64,000 bases of DNA from JADFMN01 sp964529975 (GTDB lineage: Bacteria > Armatimonadota > Fimbriimonadia > Fimbriimonadales > Fimbriimonadaceae), in NCBI GenBank assembly GCA_964529975.1, contig CAZGXW010000005.1, positions 3,798 to 67,797 of the forward strand. Direction: 5' to 3'. The number at the start of each line of letters is the position of its first letter. Position 1 is the first letter of the stretch. The position numbers were made by a program, and so were the translations under genes. The notes beneath the pieces were generated by a model. It made no database searches. It was not told the DNA's origin and saw only the letters and a list, made by a program, of their open reading frames with translations. Positions 48,901-56,676 of the stretch are shown here, piece by piece.

Positions 48901-50376
48901 TCAGGCCGCGTTCTTGCCGAAAACGACGGTGCGATTCCTGCCCTGCCGCTTGGCCTCATAGAGGGCTTGGTCTGCGGCTTTCAACAGCGAAGCGGCGTCG
49001 ACGGCAGAGTCTGGGAACACGGCGCAGCCAAAACTTGCTGTAATGGTCTTCTCGCCGTAGGACAGGGCCTCGATCGCTTTTCGGGCTCGTTCTGCGACGT
49101 CGTGAGCAACGGTCTTGTCGGCGTTCGAGAGTACGAGCGTGAACTCTTCCCCGCCATAGCGGGCCGCAAGGTCATAGTTTCGCTTGCAGGAGTCCAGGGC
49201 CTTCGCGACCTGCTTCAGCACCTGGTCGCCAGCGTCGTGACCCTCGTCCTCGTTGAACCTACGAAAGTGGTCGACGTCGACCATCACAGCCGCGACCTTT
49301 TCTCCGTTGCGGCGCGCTTCGTTAATCTTGCCCGCGAGGAACTCCTGCATCCGCCTGTGGTTGGCAATGCCCGTCAGGGGGTCGTGCGCGGCGAGCCGTT
49401 CGGCGTTCTCGAAAAGCACAGCGTTGTGGATCGCCAAAGTCAAGTGCTCGGCGATCGTCGTGAGGATCTCCTCGTTCGCGAGGAAACTCGCGTCGCCCCG
49501 GCGTGCGACAAGTTCCAACACTCCGATCAGCCTTTTGGCGCTCATCAGCGGGATCACGATCGCCGCCCCTGGATCGGAAGTGCACACTTTCGCCTCGATC
49601 GCAGCCGTCAAAGGGCTCTCCTTCACGTCCCTGAGCAACATCGACTGCTGCTTTTGTGCTGCGAGCGCGGCGATGCAGTGGCAGCCTTCCGCAAGTACGT
49701 GGATGTCCGTCAGCGCCCTGTTCGTGCCAATGCTTGCCAGCAGGGTCATGGGAGCATCGTCCTCCGTCCGCACCCAAAGCAGGGCAGCCGCAAGTTCGTA
49801 TGTGCCGTAAATCGCGTGCAGTGCCGGGAGCGCGAGCGACCGCAGAGACTGCTTGCTCGAGAGCGCCTTGCCGATCCGTTTGAGGGCGATCGTGGACGTT
49901 TGGTGCCCTTTGGCCGACTCGCGGACACGGGCTTCGTCCTCTGCTCGGGCCACAAGCACGATCGCTTCGGCCGTCCCACCGACGACGTACGCGCTCGCAT
50001 AAAACCGGAAACCTTCAACGAACACGGTCCCTCGCCGTCCCTGGAGCGCCTCCTCGACGAGTCCACCGACTGGAGACTCCAGAAGGGCAGATTCGTTCGC
50101 AAAGAGCGGGACGTCCTTGGCGATTCCCCACTTCGTGCGCGTCTTGCCGTTCGGCCCCACGATGGCAACACCTAGGGTCTCGGCGTCAAGGAGCGAGAGA
50201 ACGCCGGGCTCGGGAACATCGACGACCACAGGCGGCCAAGCAGCGGACGTGAGCACCAGTGGGAAGCCTTCCAGGGCCTGGCCGCCCTCCTGGACGTTCA
50301 GGCCTGCGGACCTCAGGATATCGATCAGTTCGGCAAGGGTGTTTGGGCGCGGCACTCCTTGTAATTGTCGGTTCAA
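48901..50376 (-). CDS. GAF-GGDEF diguanylate cyclase
   Basis: A 491-residue cytoplasmic enzyme that makes cyclic di-GMP from two GTP. The first 160 residues resemble a PAS/roadblock-like sensor (ETLGVAIVGPNGK), about 170-325 is a GAF domain (IVIPLMSAKRLIGVLELVA), and about 335-491 the GGDEF domain. The active site is intact as GGEEF (408-412), and an inhibitory site RNYD lies five residues before it (399-402), so product feedback is expected. HDPLTGIANHRRM opens the catalytic domain. The start is uncertain: TTG at 50376 is the longest choice and no good ribosome-binding site is seen. Confidence 0.9.
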   Translation of the reverse strand: MNRQLQGVPRPNTLAELIDILRSAGLNVQEGGQALEGFPLVLTSAAWPPVVVDVPEPGVLSLLDAETLGVAIVGPNGKTRTKWGIAKDVPLFANESALLESPVGGLVEEALQGRRGTVFVEGFRFYASAYVVGGTAEAIVLVARAEDEARVRESAKGHQTSTIALKRIGKALSSKQSLRSLALPALHAIYGTYELAAALLWVRTEDDAPMTLLASIGTNRALTDIHVLAEGCHCIAALAAQKQQSMLLRDVKESPLTAAIEAKVCTSDPGAAIVIPLMSAKRLIGVLELVARRGDASFLANEEILTTIAEHLTLAIHNAVLFENAERLAAHDPLTGIANHRRMQEFLAGKINEARRNGEKVAAVMVDVDHFRRFNEDEGHDAGDQVLKQVAKALDSCKRNYDLAARYGGEEFTLVLSNADKTVAHDVAERARKAIEALSYGEKTITASFGCAVFPDSAVDAASLLKAADQALYEAKRQGRNRTVVFGKNAA

Positions 50377-50436
50377 AACCGATCGTTCAACCTGGCAATG
50401 GCCGACCTACCCAGCGTCTAGGCCAGTTCTATCGAG

Positions 50437-50442
50437 TAACTT
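50437..50442 (+). promoter_or_regulatory. Putative -10 box (TAACTT) before the clostripain-like gene
   Basis: TAACTT ends seven bases before the GTG at 50450 and supports that codon as the start of a leaderless message. Confidence 0.4.
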
Positions 50443-50449
50443 GACCACT

Positions 50450-52315
50450 GTGCAGCGTCTAACGTCCGTGGCTCGCCGCCAAACCATTCTTCCCGTCACA
50501 TCGCTGTCGATCGCGCTCCTGCTCCTGCTCGTGGGCTGCGGAGGCCTTTTCGGCGGTGGCGGGGGAGGCAGCAACACGACGCGCAACCTCGGCGACGGCT
50601 GTCCGCTCGGCACCGATCCTGGGACTTTGAACTACACGACCAACTGGGGCAACGCTCCGGCCCTGGCCTCGCAGTTCTTGGAGCTGCTCGACGTCGATGG
50701 AAACGTGCTAAGGACGGCTGCGCTCAACCGGTCGCAAGGCAACACGGTCGGTATGCCGTCGGTCACGCCAGGCGTCTATGAACTCCGCGCCAGGCTTTAC
50801 TCACAGGAGAACGCAGGCGGCGTCGAGATCGGCCGCACATCGACGGTGGTGGACCTGTGCGGCAAGACGGCGAACGTCAAGACGACCAACGCCTTCCCCG
50901 CCGTCCAGATCAAGGTCAAGCCCGCTTCGTTCCAAGTCCTTGAGCAGCAGTCGAAGAAGATGATCGCCACGGCCGTCTCCGCCGTAGGAGAAGGCGTATT
51001 CATGCCGAACGGCGCGATCATCTGGTCGGTCTTGGGCGGGGTCGGTGGCGTCGACCAAGATGGATTGTTCACGGCAACCACGGCAGGCACAGGGTCAGTG
51101 CGCGCCTCGACCAACTCGCCGCAACTCACAGGCGCGTCCGCAGCGACGGTCAACCCGTTCATCGTCACGACGACCAAGTGGACCGTGCTCGTTTTCATCA
51201 ACGCGGCGAACGACCTCTACTTCGCTAGCGACCTCAACGTGAACCAGATGGAGCAGGTCGCCGGAAACCCAGACGTGCGGTTTGTCCTGCAATGGAAGCA
51301 GTCGCGCGACTTGTTCAGCGGTTCCTCGTTCGATGGTGTGCGGCGCGTGCTCGTCAAGCCAGACAACACGTCGACCGTGGTGAGCGAGGTGATTCAGTCG
51401 AACCTCACCGACGGTGGCGGCAACCCGCTCGACATGGGCGACCCACAAGTACTCAACGACTTTTTGACCTGGGCCAAGACTTTTTATCCCGCCGACCGCT
51501 ACTGTCTCGTGATCTGGAACCACGGCAACGGTTGGAAGCGCAAGCCCACTAATGTCCCGGAAGTGCGGGCGTTTTCCTACGACGACCAGACAGGCTCCTC
51601 GATCCAAATGTGGGAGGTCGACGATGCGCTCGCTGGGCACACGTTCGACATCATCGCGTGGGACGCGAGCCTCATGCAGATGCTCGAGTGCGCCTACGAA
51701 CTGCGCGACTACACCGACTTCGTGGTGGGAAGCGAAGAGAGTCCGCCGGCCGAGGGCTACCCGTACCACCTCGTGTTCGACAACTTCCGCGACAACCCGG
51801 ACGCTACGACCGCCAGCCTCACGCAGGCGTTCGTCCAGGGCATGACGACCTACCCGCCGTACTTTGGCAGAAAGATCACGCAGAGTTCGATCGACACGAC
51901 GCAACTCAACGCGCTCCGCGCCGCCGTCTCGACTTTGGGTAGCGAACTCCGCACGGCGTACCTTGCCGACCCGCCGGGCATGACTCCGCTCATCCAGAAC
52001 GTCCGCGACTTCAACGTCACGCAGTCCTACTCGCCGTCAGCGACCCGCTTCTACCGCGACCTTGTCCACCTGTGCCTGAACTTGGAGGCCGAAGTCGGCA
52101 TGCCTGTCGCGGTGGTCAATGCCGCCGCCGCCGTGCGCGCCCAGGTCGCGCTCACGGTGATCCACGAGGGACACAACGGGCAGAGCGCGAACAGCCACGG
52201 GGTCGCGATCGACTTCTCGCCGTTCTCGGTCTTCGGCTCGGTCGCCGGGGACTACGGGCAGATGAAGTTCGCCCAGGACTCCCAGTGGGACGAGTGGCTA
52301 GCCGTGGCTCCTTAG
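50450..52315 (+). CDS. Clostripain-related (C11) lipoprotein with Ser at the catalytic Cys position
   Basis: A 621-residue envelope protein. A hydrophobic signal ends in a lipobox (LLLLVGCGG), followed by a glycine-rich tether, an Ig/Big2-like beta region (about 150-230, IKVKPASFQVLEQQS), and a clostripain-family domain (about 240-520). His358 of LVIWNHGNGW is the catalytic histidine. The nucleophile position, normally Cys in DAC, is Ser407 in IIAWDASLMQML (AGC codon at 51668). The protein may be inactive or a serine-type variant. GSEESPPAEGYPY matches the family. The start GTG is preferred from the promoter spacing; TTG 50441 is in frame too. Confidence 0.85.
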   Translation: MQRLTSVARRQTILPVTSLSIALLLLLVGCGGLFGGGGGGSNTTRNLGDGCPLGTDPGTLNYTTNWGNAPALASQFLELLDVDGNVLRTAALNRSQGNTVGMPSVTPGVYELRARLYSQENAGGVEIGRTSTVVDLCGKTANVKTTNAFPAVQIKVKPASFQVLEQQSKKMIATAVSAVGEGVFMPNGAIIWSVLGGVGGVDQDGLFTATTAGTGSVRASTNSPQLTGASAATVNPFIVTTTKWTVLVFINAANDLYFASDLNVNQMEQVAGNPDVRFVLQWKQSRDLFSGSSFDGVRRVLVKPDNTSTVVSEVIQSNLTDGGGNPLDMGDPQVLNDFLTWAKTFYPADRYCLVIWNHGNGWKRKPTNVPEVRAFSYDDQTGSSIQMWEVDDALAGHTFDIIAWDASLMQMLECAYELRDYTDFVVGSEESPPAEGYPYHLVFDNFRDNPDATTASLTQAFVQGMTTYPPYFGRKITQSSIDTTQLNALRAAVSTLGSELRTAYLADPPGMTPLIQNVRDFNVTQSYSPSATRFYRDLVHLCLNLEAEVGMPVAVVNAAAAVRAQVALTVIHEGHNGQSANSHGVAIDFSPFSVFGSVAGDYGQMKFAQDSQWDEWLAVAP

Positions 52316-52371
52316 ACCCAGCCTGTTTGAACCTGTAGTCCGGACCCTAGACCCGACCCCCGGCCCGGTGC

Positions 52372-52413
52372 CATAATTGACCCCTGCCCGGGAGTCCGGG
52401 CGGGCCCCAGGAG
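52372..52413 (+). promoter_or_regulatory. rplU-rpmA promoter and leader
   Basis: CATAAT (52372-52377) is a likely -10 box, GCCCG and CGGGC (52386-52401) can form a small hairpin in the leader, and AGGAG (52409-52413) lies seven bases before the rplU ATG. A conventional leader thus precedes this ribosomal operon. Confidence 0.45.
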
Positions 52414-52420
52414 CCAGACC

Positions 52421-52738
52421 ATGTACGCTATCGTCAAGACAGGTGGAAAGCAGATCCACGCCGAGAAGGACGGGATCGTCGTCGTCGAGAAGATCGACGG
52501 CGAGCCAGGCACCCAGATCGAACTCGACGAGGTCGTGCTGGTCAACGACGGCAAGTCCGTCAAGGTCGGCACACCGTACGTGATCGGCGCCAAGGTCAAG
52601 GCCGAGATCGTCAAGCAGGGCAAGGCCAAGAAGATCAACGCGTTCAACTACAAGCCCAAGAAGAACGAGCGCAAGCGATGGGGCCACCGACAGCCGCAGA
52701 CCCACATCAAGATCCTTGACGTGGTCGGAGGAAAGTAA
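52421..52738 (+). CDS. rplU: Ribosomal protein bL21
   Basis: A 105-residue large-subunit protein of normal length. It opens with MYAIVKTGGKQIHAEKDG, the standard L21 N-terminus, and carries the basic RNA-binding C-terminal region (NYKPKKNERKRWGHRQPQT) followed by IKILDV. It binds 23S rRNA and needs L20 for assembly. AGGAG seven bases upstream is a proper ribosome-binding site. rpmA begins immediately after its stop codon, the usual bacterial order, so the two are co-transcribed. Confidence 0.97.
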   Translation: MYAIVKTGGKQIHAEKDGIVVVEKIDGEPGTQIELDEVVLVNDGKSVKVGTPYVIGAKVKAEIVKQGKAKKINAFNYKPKKNERKRWGHRQPQTHIKILDVVGGK

Positions 52739-52999
52739 ATGGCACACAAGAAAGGACAGGGTTCGACCAAGAACGGTCGAGACAGCAACAGCAACCGCCT
52801 GGGCGTCAAGAGCAGCGGCGGCCAGATCGTGAAGGCCGGCACCATCATCGTGCGACAGCGCGGCACCAAGTTCCACCCCGGCAACAACGTCGGGATCGGC
52901 AACGACCATACGATCTTCGCGCGCATCGACGGCCAAGTGAAGTTCGAGGGCCCCGAGAAGCGCCGACGCGTCAGCGTCTACGCCGAGCAGAGCGCGTAA
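52739..52999 (+). CDS. rpmA: Ribosomal protein bL27
   Basis: An 86-residue large-subunit protein of normal length with the conserved N-terminus MAHKKGQGSTKNGRDSNSNR that reaches toward the peptidyl-transferase centre, and the later VRQRGTKFHPGNNVGIGND motif. The N-terminus starts directly with AHKKG, so there is no cleaved extension of the Firmicutes type. GGAGGA within the end of rplU serves as its ribosome-binding site. A strong terminator follows. The obg gene, often next in line, is not present. Confidence 0.97.
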   Translation: MAHKKGQGSTKNGRDSNSNRLGVKSSGGQIVKAGTIIVRQRGTKFHPGNNVGIGNDHTIFARIDGQVKFEGPEKRRRVSVYAEQSA

Positions 53000-53013
53000 C
53001 GAGTATTCATCGG

Positions 53014-53039
53014 CCTGTCAGCCAGATTGGGCTGACAGG
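53014..53039 (+). terminator. Terminator of rplU-rpmA
   Basis: CCTGTCAGCC and GGCTGACAGG form a perfect ten-pair stem with loop AGATTG, 15 bases after the rpmA stop, followed by TCGAATTGTTT. Confidence 0.75.
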
Positions 53040-53102
53040 TCGAATTGTTTAAACTCCCCGCCAAACTAATCCGAACCAAACCGAACAAATCCGAACGCTC
53101 TC

Positions 53103-54065
53103 CTAAACGATCCCGCTTCGGAGCAGGTCCTTTACCATCAGCAGGCCTACGACCTTGCCATCGCCGACCACCGGCATCTCGCCGATTTTGCGCGGGTAGT
53201 TCTGGAACACCTCGAGCGCCTCGAACGCTAGCAAGTCTGGCTCGATCGTCGCTGGCTTCGTAGACATGAGGTTCCCGGCCACCGCTGATCGAGGATCCTC
53301 GCTGTTCTCGAAGTGACGCCGAATGTCGCCGTCGCTGATGAACCCGAGCAACGCTCCGGCCGAGTCGACGACGCACGCCCCCCCTGCCCCTGCCTTAGTG
53401 ATCGAGTGCATCACGTCCACGATCGGTGTCTCGAGGGTCACGAGCGCAAGGTCTGCGCCCTTGCGCATGACGTCGCTCACGCGCATCGTCAGGCGCTTGC
53501 CGAGAGCGCCGCTCGGATGGAACACAGCAAAGTCGCCACTACCAAACTGCCTGCGTTCCATCACCGCGACCGCGAGCGCGTCACTCACCGCCATCATCAC
53601 GGTCGTCGAGGTCGTCGGGGCGAGGTTGTTGGGGCACGCCTCCTTTTCCACGTGTACGTTCAGCACGACGTCGGCAAGCCTTCCGGCACTGCTCTCGGGC
53701 CGACCGGTCAACAGCACGGATCGGGCGCCGAGGTTCTTGAACGAAGGGAAAAGCCGAACGATCTCGTCGGTCTCGCCGCTGTAGGTGTAGACGAGCACGA
53801 TGTCCCGGTCGGTGACCATGCCCAGGTCGCCGTGCACCGCCTCAGCGGCATGCAAGAAAAGCGACGGTGTTCCGGTGCTTGCGAGGGTGCCTGCCGTCTT
53901 CCTCGCTACGTGACCGCTCTTTCCCACACCGCACGTGATCACCCGCCCCTTGCACGACTCGATCATGTCGACGGCCTGGATGAAGGCTTGGTCGAGCCTG
54001 TCGGCGATTCGCCCGACGGCCTCCGCCTCCTCCTTCAACACGCGCCGGAGCGTTTCGATCGACAT
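53103..54065 (-). CDS. kdsD: KpsF/GutQ-type arabinose-5-phosphate isomerase
   Basis: A 320-residue sugar isomerase that converts ribulose 5-phosphate to arabinose 5-phosphate, the first step toward Kdo of lipopolysaccharide. The SIS domain spans about residues 30-175 (VITCGVGKSGHVARK, TYSGETDEIVRL, LAPTTSTTVMMA), followed by two CBS domains (about 205-320, GFISDGDIRRHF and LLMVKDLLRSG). Length and domain order match KdsD. It supports a diderm envelope, although KpsF-type paralogues serving capsules cannot be excluded. The ATG lies seven bases after TAGACT. Confidence 0.92.
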   Translation of the reverse strand: MSIETLRRVLKEEAEAVGRIADRLDQAFIQAVDMIESCKGRVITCGVGKSGHVARKTAGTLASTGTPSLFLHAAEAVHGDLGMVTDRDIVLVYTYSGETDEIVRLFPSFKNLGARSVLLTGRPESSAGRLADVVLNVHVEKEACPNNLAPTTSTTVMMAVSDALAVAVMERRQFGSGDFAVFHPSGALGKRLTMRVSDVMRKGADLALVTLETPIVDVMHSITKAGAGGACVVDSAGALLGFISDGDIRRHFENSEDPRSAVAGNLMSTKPATIEPDLLAFEALEVFQNYPRKIGEMPVVGDGKVVGLLMVKDLLRSGIV

Positions 54066-54072
54066 CGCGGGG

Positions 54073-54078
54073 AGTCTA
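54073..54078 (-). promoter_or_regulatory. Putative -10 box (TAGACT) before kdsD
   Basis: TAGACT ends seven bases before the ATG at 54065, but its TAG is also the stop codon of the arginase gene, so the match may be partly coincidental. Confidence 0.35.
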
Positions 54079-55044
54079 CCGTTCGGTCCGGCCCGGGTCC
54101 TCTTGGTGCAGGATCGTCTTTCCGAACAGGCTCAAGACCCACTCTGCGGCCACATTGGCGGTCTCGTTGTTCGTGTCCGCAAGGGGGTTGACCTCCACGA
54201 CGTCCAGCCCTGCAAGTTTGAAAGGCGGCTTGCTTTGGCCCAACACCGAACACAGAGTCTCAGCGATCAAGTGTCCCTCACGATAGGTGAATCCTCCTCG
54301 GACGGCTGTCCCAGTCCCAGGCGCGAAGACGGGATCGAGACAGTCCACGTCAAAACTCACCCAAATAGCCTTCGCCCCTGCCTTCTTGAACTGCGCTGCG
54401 ATCTTCTCGAGCGCACCGGTCACACCGAGGACGTCGACGTCCTGCATGGTCAAAGGCAGCGAGCCCGGCACCCGGACTAGGTTAGCGACTTCTCCGCGGT
54501 CGACGTCTCGCAGACCGAGCCACGCGAGTTTCTTCGGATCCAGTTTCGTCTCGCCGACGATCTTCGCCAATGCCTCCCACTGCTTCCCTTCTTCGCCTGT
54601 CGACGTCGTGTTCAGTCCCGTCAGCGCGGCAAGAGGCATCCCGTGCAGATTTCCACTCGGCGAGACTTCGGGAGTGTTGATGTCGACGTGCGCGTCGATC
54701 CAGAGCACCGCGAGGCTTTTGCCGTACTGCTGTAACGCGCCCGCGATCGAACCGATGGCGATGCTGTGGTCGCCGCCCAGCACGATCGGCACCCTGTCCT
54801 TCTTGATCGCCGCCGAGACGCGCTGTTTCGTCGTCCGGTACACGAGGTTCGCTTTGGCGAACTTGTCCCGGCGGTCCTTGGCACCGTTGGCATCGACCTC
54901 GCACACAGCCCCACCGTCCGTCACCTTATGCCCCAACCGCTGAAGGCCGTCGCTGAGCCCAGCCATGCGCACGGCGATCGGCCCAAGTCGCGAACCTGCG
55001 CGTCGGCCACAGAGGTCGAACGGCACACCGACGATCTGGATCAT
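54076..55044 (-). CDS. rocF: Arginase
   Basis: A 322-residue ureohydrolase-family enzyme that hydrolyses arginine to ornithine and urea. The binuclear manganese site is complete: GGDHS, WIDAHVDIN and SFDVDCLDP. VSPSGNLHGMPLAAL and the SRLGPIAVRMAGL N-terminus are closest to true arginases (RocF) rather than agmatinases or formimidoglutamases. The ATG lies seven bases after TACACT and only 15 bases from the 55060 gap. Ornithine made here could feed the carbamoyltransferase half of the ArgD-ArgF fusion, though the two genes are far apart. Confidence 0.92.
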   Translation of the reverse strand: MIQIVGVPFDLCGRRAGSRLGPIAVRMAGLSDGLQRLGHKVTDGGAVCEVDANGAKDRRDKFAKANLVYRTTKQRVSAAIKKDRVPIVLGGDHSIAIGSIAGALQQYGKSLAVLWIDAHVDINTPEVSPSGNLHGMPLAALTGLNTTSTGEEGKQWEALAKIVGETKLDPKKLAWLGLRDVDRGEVANLVRVPGSLPLTMQDVDVLGVTGALEKIAAQFKKAGAKAIWVSFDVDCLDPVFAPGTGTAVRGGFTYREGHLIAETLCSVLGQSKPPFKLAGLDVVEVNPLADTNNETANVAAEWVLSLFGKTILHQEDPGRTER

Positions 55045-55051
55045 TGCGTCC

Positions 55052-55057
55052 AGTGTA
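55052..55057 (-). promoter_or_regulatory. Putative -10 box (TACACT) before the arginase gene
   Basis: TACACT ends seven bases before the ATG at 55044, with no Shine-Dalgarno. The upstream -35 region lies in the assembly gap. Confidence 0.45.
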
Positions 55058-55059
55058 CT

Positions 55060-55159
55060 NNNNNNNNNNNNNNNNNNNNNNNNNNNNNNNNNNNNNNNNN
55101 NNNNNNNNNNNNNNNNNNNNNNNNNNNNNNNNNNNNNNNNNNNNNNNNNNNNNNNNNNN
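55060..55159. other. Assembly gap (100 N)
   Basis: Exactly 100 N between divergent genes. The 5' end of the metallophosphatase and any shared control region are lost here. Confidence 0.99.
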
Positions 55160-56023
55160 GACGTCCACCATGGCCTCGCCGAGAACACGGAACGAAGGCT
55201 CGAAGAGTTCATCGATGCCACTGCTGGCCGCGACCTCGACTTCATCGTCCAACTCGGCGACTTCAACCATCCCGTGCGCGCAGCGCGAGGGTTCCTCGAC
55301 GTATGGTCGAACTTCCGTGGCCCGCGCTATGGGGTCCTCGGCAACCACGACATGGACCTCGGTTCAAAGGAGCACGCAATCGACCTTTGGCGCGTTCCTG
55401 GCCGCTATTACTCATACGACGCAGGCCACTTGCACTTTGTCGTGCTCGACGCGAACAACATCTACGCAAACCGCCGCTTTATCCCTTACGCCGACGGCAA
55501 CTACTTCCAAGCTGCTGCTGGCACGGACTCGCACTGCGACGACGAGCAACTCGATTGGCTCGCAGCCGACCTTGCAGCGACCAAGCAACAGACCGTCGTG
55601 TTCGTCCACCAGCCCATCGATGAGACTTACAAAGGCGGCACGTGCCGCAACCGCCACCGCGTGCGCGCGATCCTCGAGGAGGCCAACCGCCGCGCAGGGT
55701 TCCAAAAGGTCATCGCGTGCTTTGCGGGCCATCACCACGACGACGGCTACGAACTTCGCCGAGGGATACACTACTTCCGGATCAACTCCTCTTCGTACCT
55801 TTGGGTCGGCGGAGACTACGGACGCATGGCACACTACGACAAGTCTCTCTTTGGCTTTGTCACCGTGACGGAGAACGAGATCGTGCTCGAAGGAAGAACC
55901 GCCGACTGGGTTCCGCCAAGTCCAGCGGAGCGCGGTGTCCCCGACGCCGCGCACTTCGTGCCTCGCATCCTTCCCCGCCGCGTCGAGATCGCCGTCCCGT
56001 CGCAGGTTCGCCTGGCCCTGTAA
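55160..56023 (+). CDS. Calcineurin-like metallophosphoesterase, 5' end lost in gap
   Basis: The visible 287 residues form a nearly complete metallophosphatase core. The metal-binding motifs are present in order: DVHHG (the first, right at the gap edge), QLGDFNH, VLGNHDMD, VFVHQP and GHHHDDGY. The N-terminus and any signal peptide are missing, so its location is open; similar proteins in such genomes are often secreted phosphodiesterases. The substrate is unknown. pdxT starts eleven bases after its stop. Confidence 0.88.
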   Translation, partial: DVHHGLAENTERRLEEFIDATAGRDLDFIVQLGDFNHPVRAARGFLDVWSNFRGPRYGVLGNHDMDLGSKEHAIDLWRVPGRYYSYDAGHLHFVVLDANNIYANRRFIPYADGNYFQAAAGTDSHCDDEQLDWLAADLAATKQQTVVFVHQPIDETYKGGTCRNRHRVRAILEEANRRAGFQKVIACFAGHHHDDGYELRRGIHYFRINSSSYLWVGGDYGRMAHYDKSLFGFVTVTENEIVLEGRTADWVPPSPAERGVPDAAHFVPRILPRRVEIAVPSQVRLAL

Positions 56024-56026
56024 ACT
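56021..56026 (+). promoter_or_regulatory. Putative -10 box (TAAACT) before pdxT
   Basis: TAAACT ends eight bases before the GTG at 56035, but its TAA is also the stop of the upstream gene, so it may be coincidental. Confidence 0.3.
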
Positions 56027-56034
56027 TTCGCCTC

Positions 56035-56589
56035 GTGGTCGGCGTCGTTGCGATCCAAGGTGACTATGAGAAGCACGCCCAGGCGTTTGAGGCCTGTGGC
56101 GCCGCCGTGCGCTTTGTTCGAACGCCCGAAGACCTCGAAGGGTGCGACCGCGCCGTCATCCCTGGCGGAGAGAGCACGACCGTCGGGAAACTCATGGAGC
56201 GGTTCGGCCTGGGCAACGCCCTGATCGAGCGGGCAAACGGCGGCATGCCGCTCTGGGGAACGTGCATGGGCCTCATCATGTTGGCAAAGGAGGTCGAAGG
56301 CTACAGCCAGTACTCGCTCGGCTTGCTCGACGTCACTGTGAGACGCAACGCGTTTGGCGCCCAAGTCCATTCGTTCGAGGACGAGGTCGCCGTCGATGGC
56401 TTCGACACTCCGGTTATGGGCGTCTTCATTCGCGCACCCATCGTCGTGCGGTGCGGTGAGGGAGTCGATGCGTTGGGCTGTTACGACGGAAAGGTCGTCG
56501 CCGTGCGCAAGGGCAATCTGCTCGGCACGTCCTTCCATCCAGAACTTACCGACGACCGCCGCGTCCACGCGTGGTTCCTCGGCTGGTGA
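56035..56589 (+). CDS. pdxT: Pyridoxal 5'-phosphate synthase glutaminase subunit
   Basis: A 184-residue class I glutaminase that supplies ammonia to PdxS for one-step vitamin B6 synthesis. The catalytic set is Cys77 (LWGTCMGLI), His168 and Glu170 (SFHPEL); VIPGGESTTVGKL is the PdxT hallmark. The start is GTG at 56035, giving the usual GVVAIQGDYEKH beginning; no Shine-Dalgarno precedes it. The partner pdxS is not in the window, unlike the usual pdxST pair. Length is normal. Confidence 0.94.
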   Translation: MVGVVAIQGDYEKHAQAFEACGAAVRFVRTPEDLEGCDRAVIPGGESTTVGKLMERFGLGNALIERANGGMPLWGTCMGLIMLAKEVEGYSQYSLGLLDVTVRRNAFGAQVHSFEDEVAVDGFDTPVMGVFIRAPIVVRCGEGVDALGCYDGKVVAVRKGNLLGTSFHPELTDDRRVHAWFLGW

Positions 56590-56595
56590 AGTATC

Positions 56596-56626
56596 GGCCC
56601 TGCTCCGAGGGCACAGAGACAGGGCC
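56596..56626. terminator. Hairpin between pdxT and ribD
   Basis: GGCCCTG and CAGGGCC form a seven-pair stem around a 17-base loop in the 87-base convergent gap. It has no T tract, so its terminator role is tentative. Confidence 0.4.
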
Positions 56627-56676
56627 GCGATCAGTTATGAGAAGCTGACTTTCGTCACTCTCTCTGACTGAGCCAC

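Noticed and set aside
48697..50175. 492-codon + strand frame over the GGDEF gene
   Set aside because: Shadow of the GGDEF coding sequence; the minus-strand protein has intact GGEEF and RNYD motifs.
13897..55159. The three N runs as biological boundaries (for example mobile-element edges)
   Set aside because: All three are exactly 100 bases, the usual scaffold placeholder; flanking genes show no change in composition that I can see.
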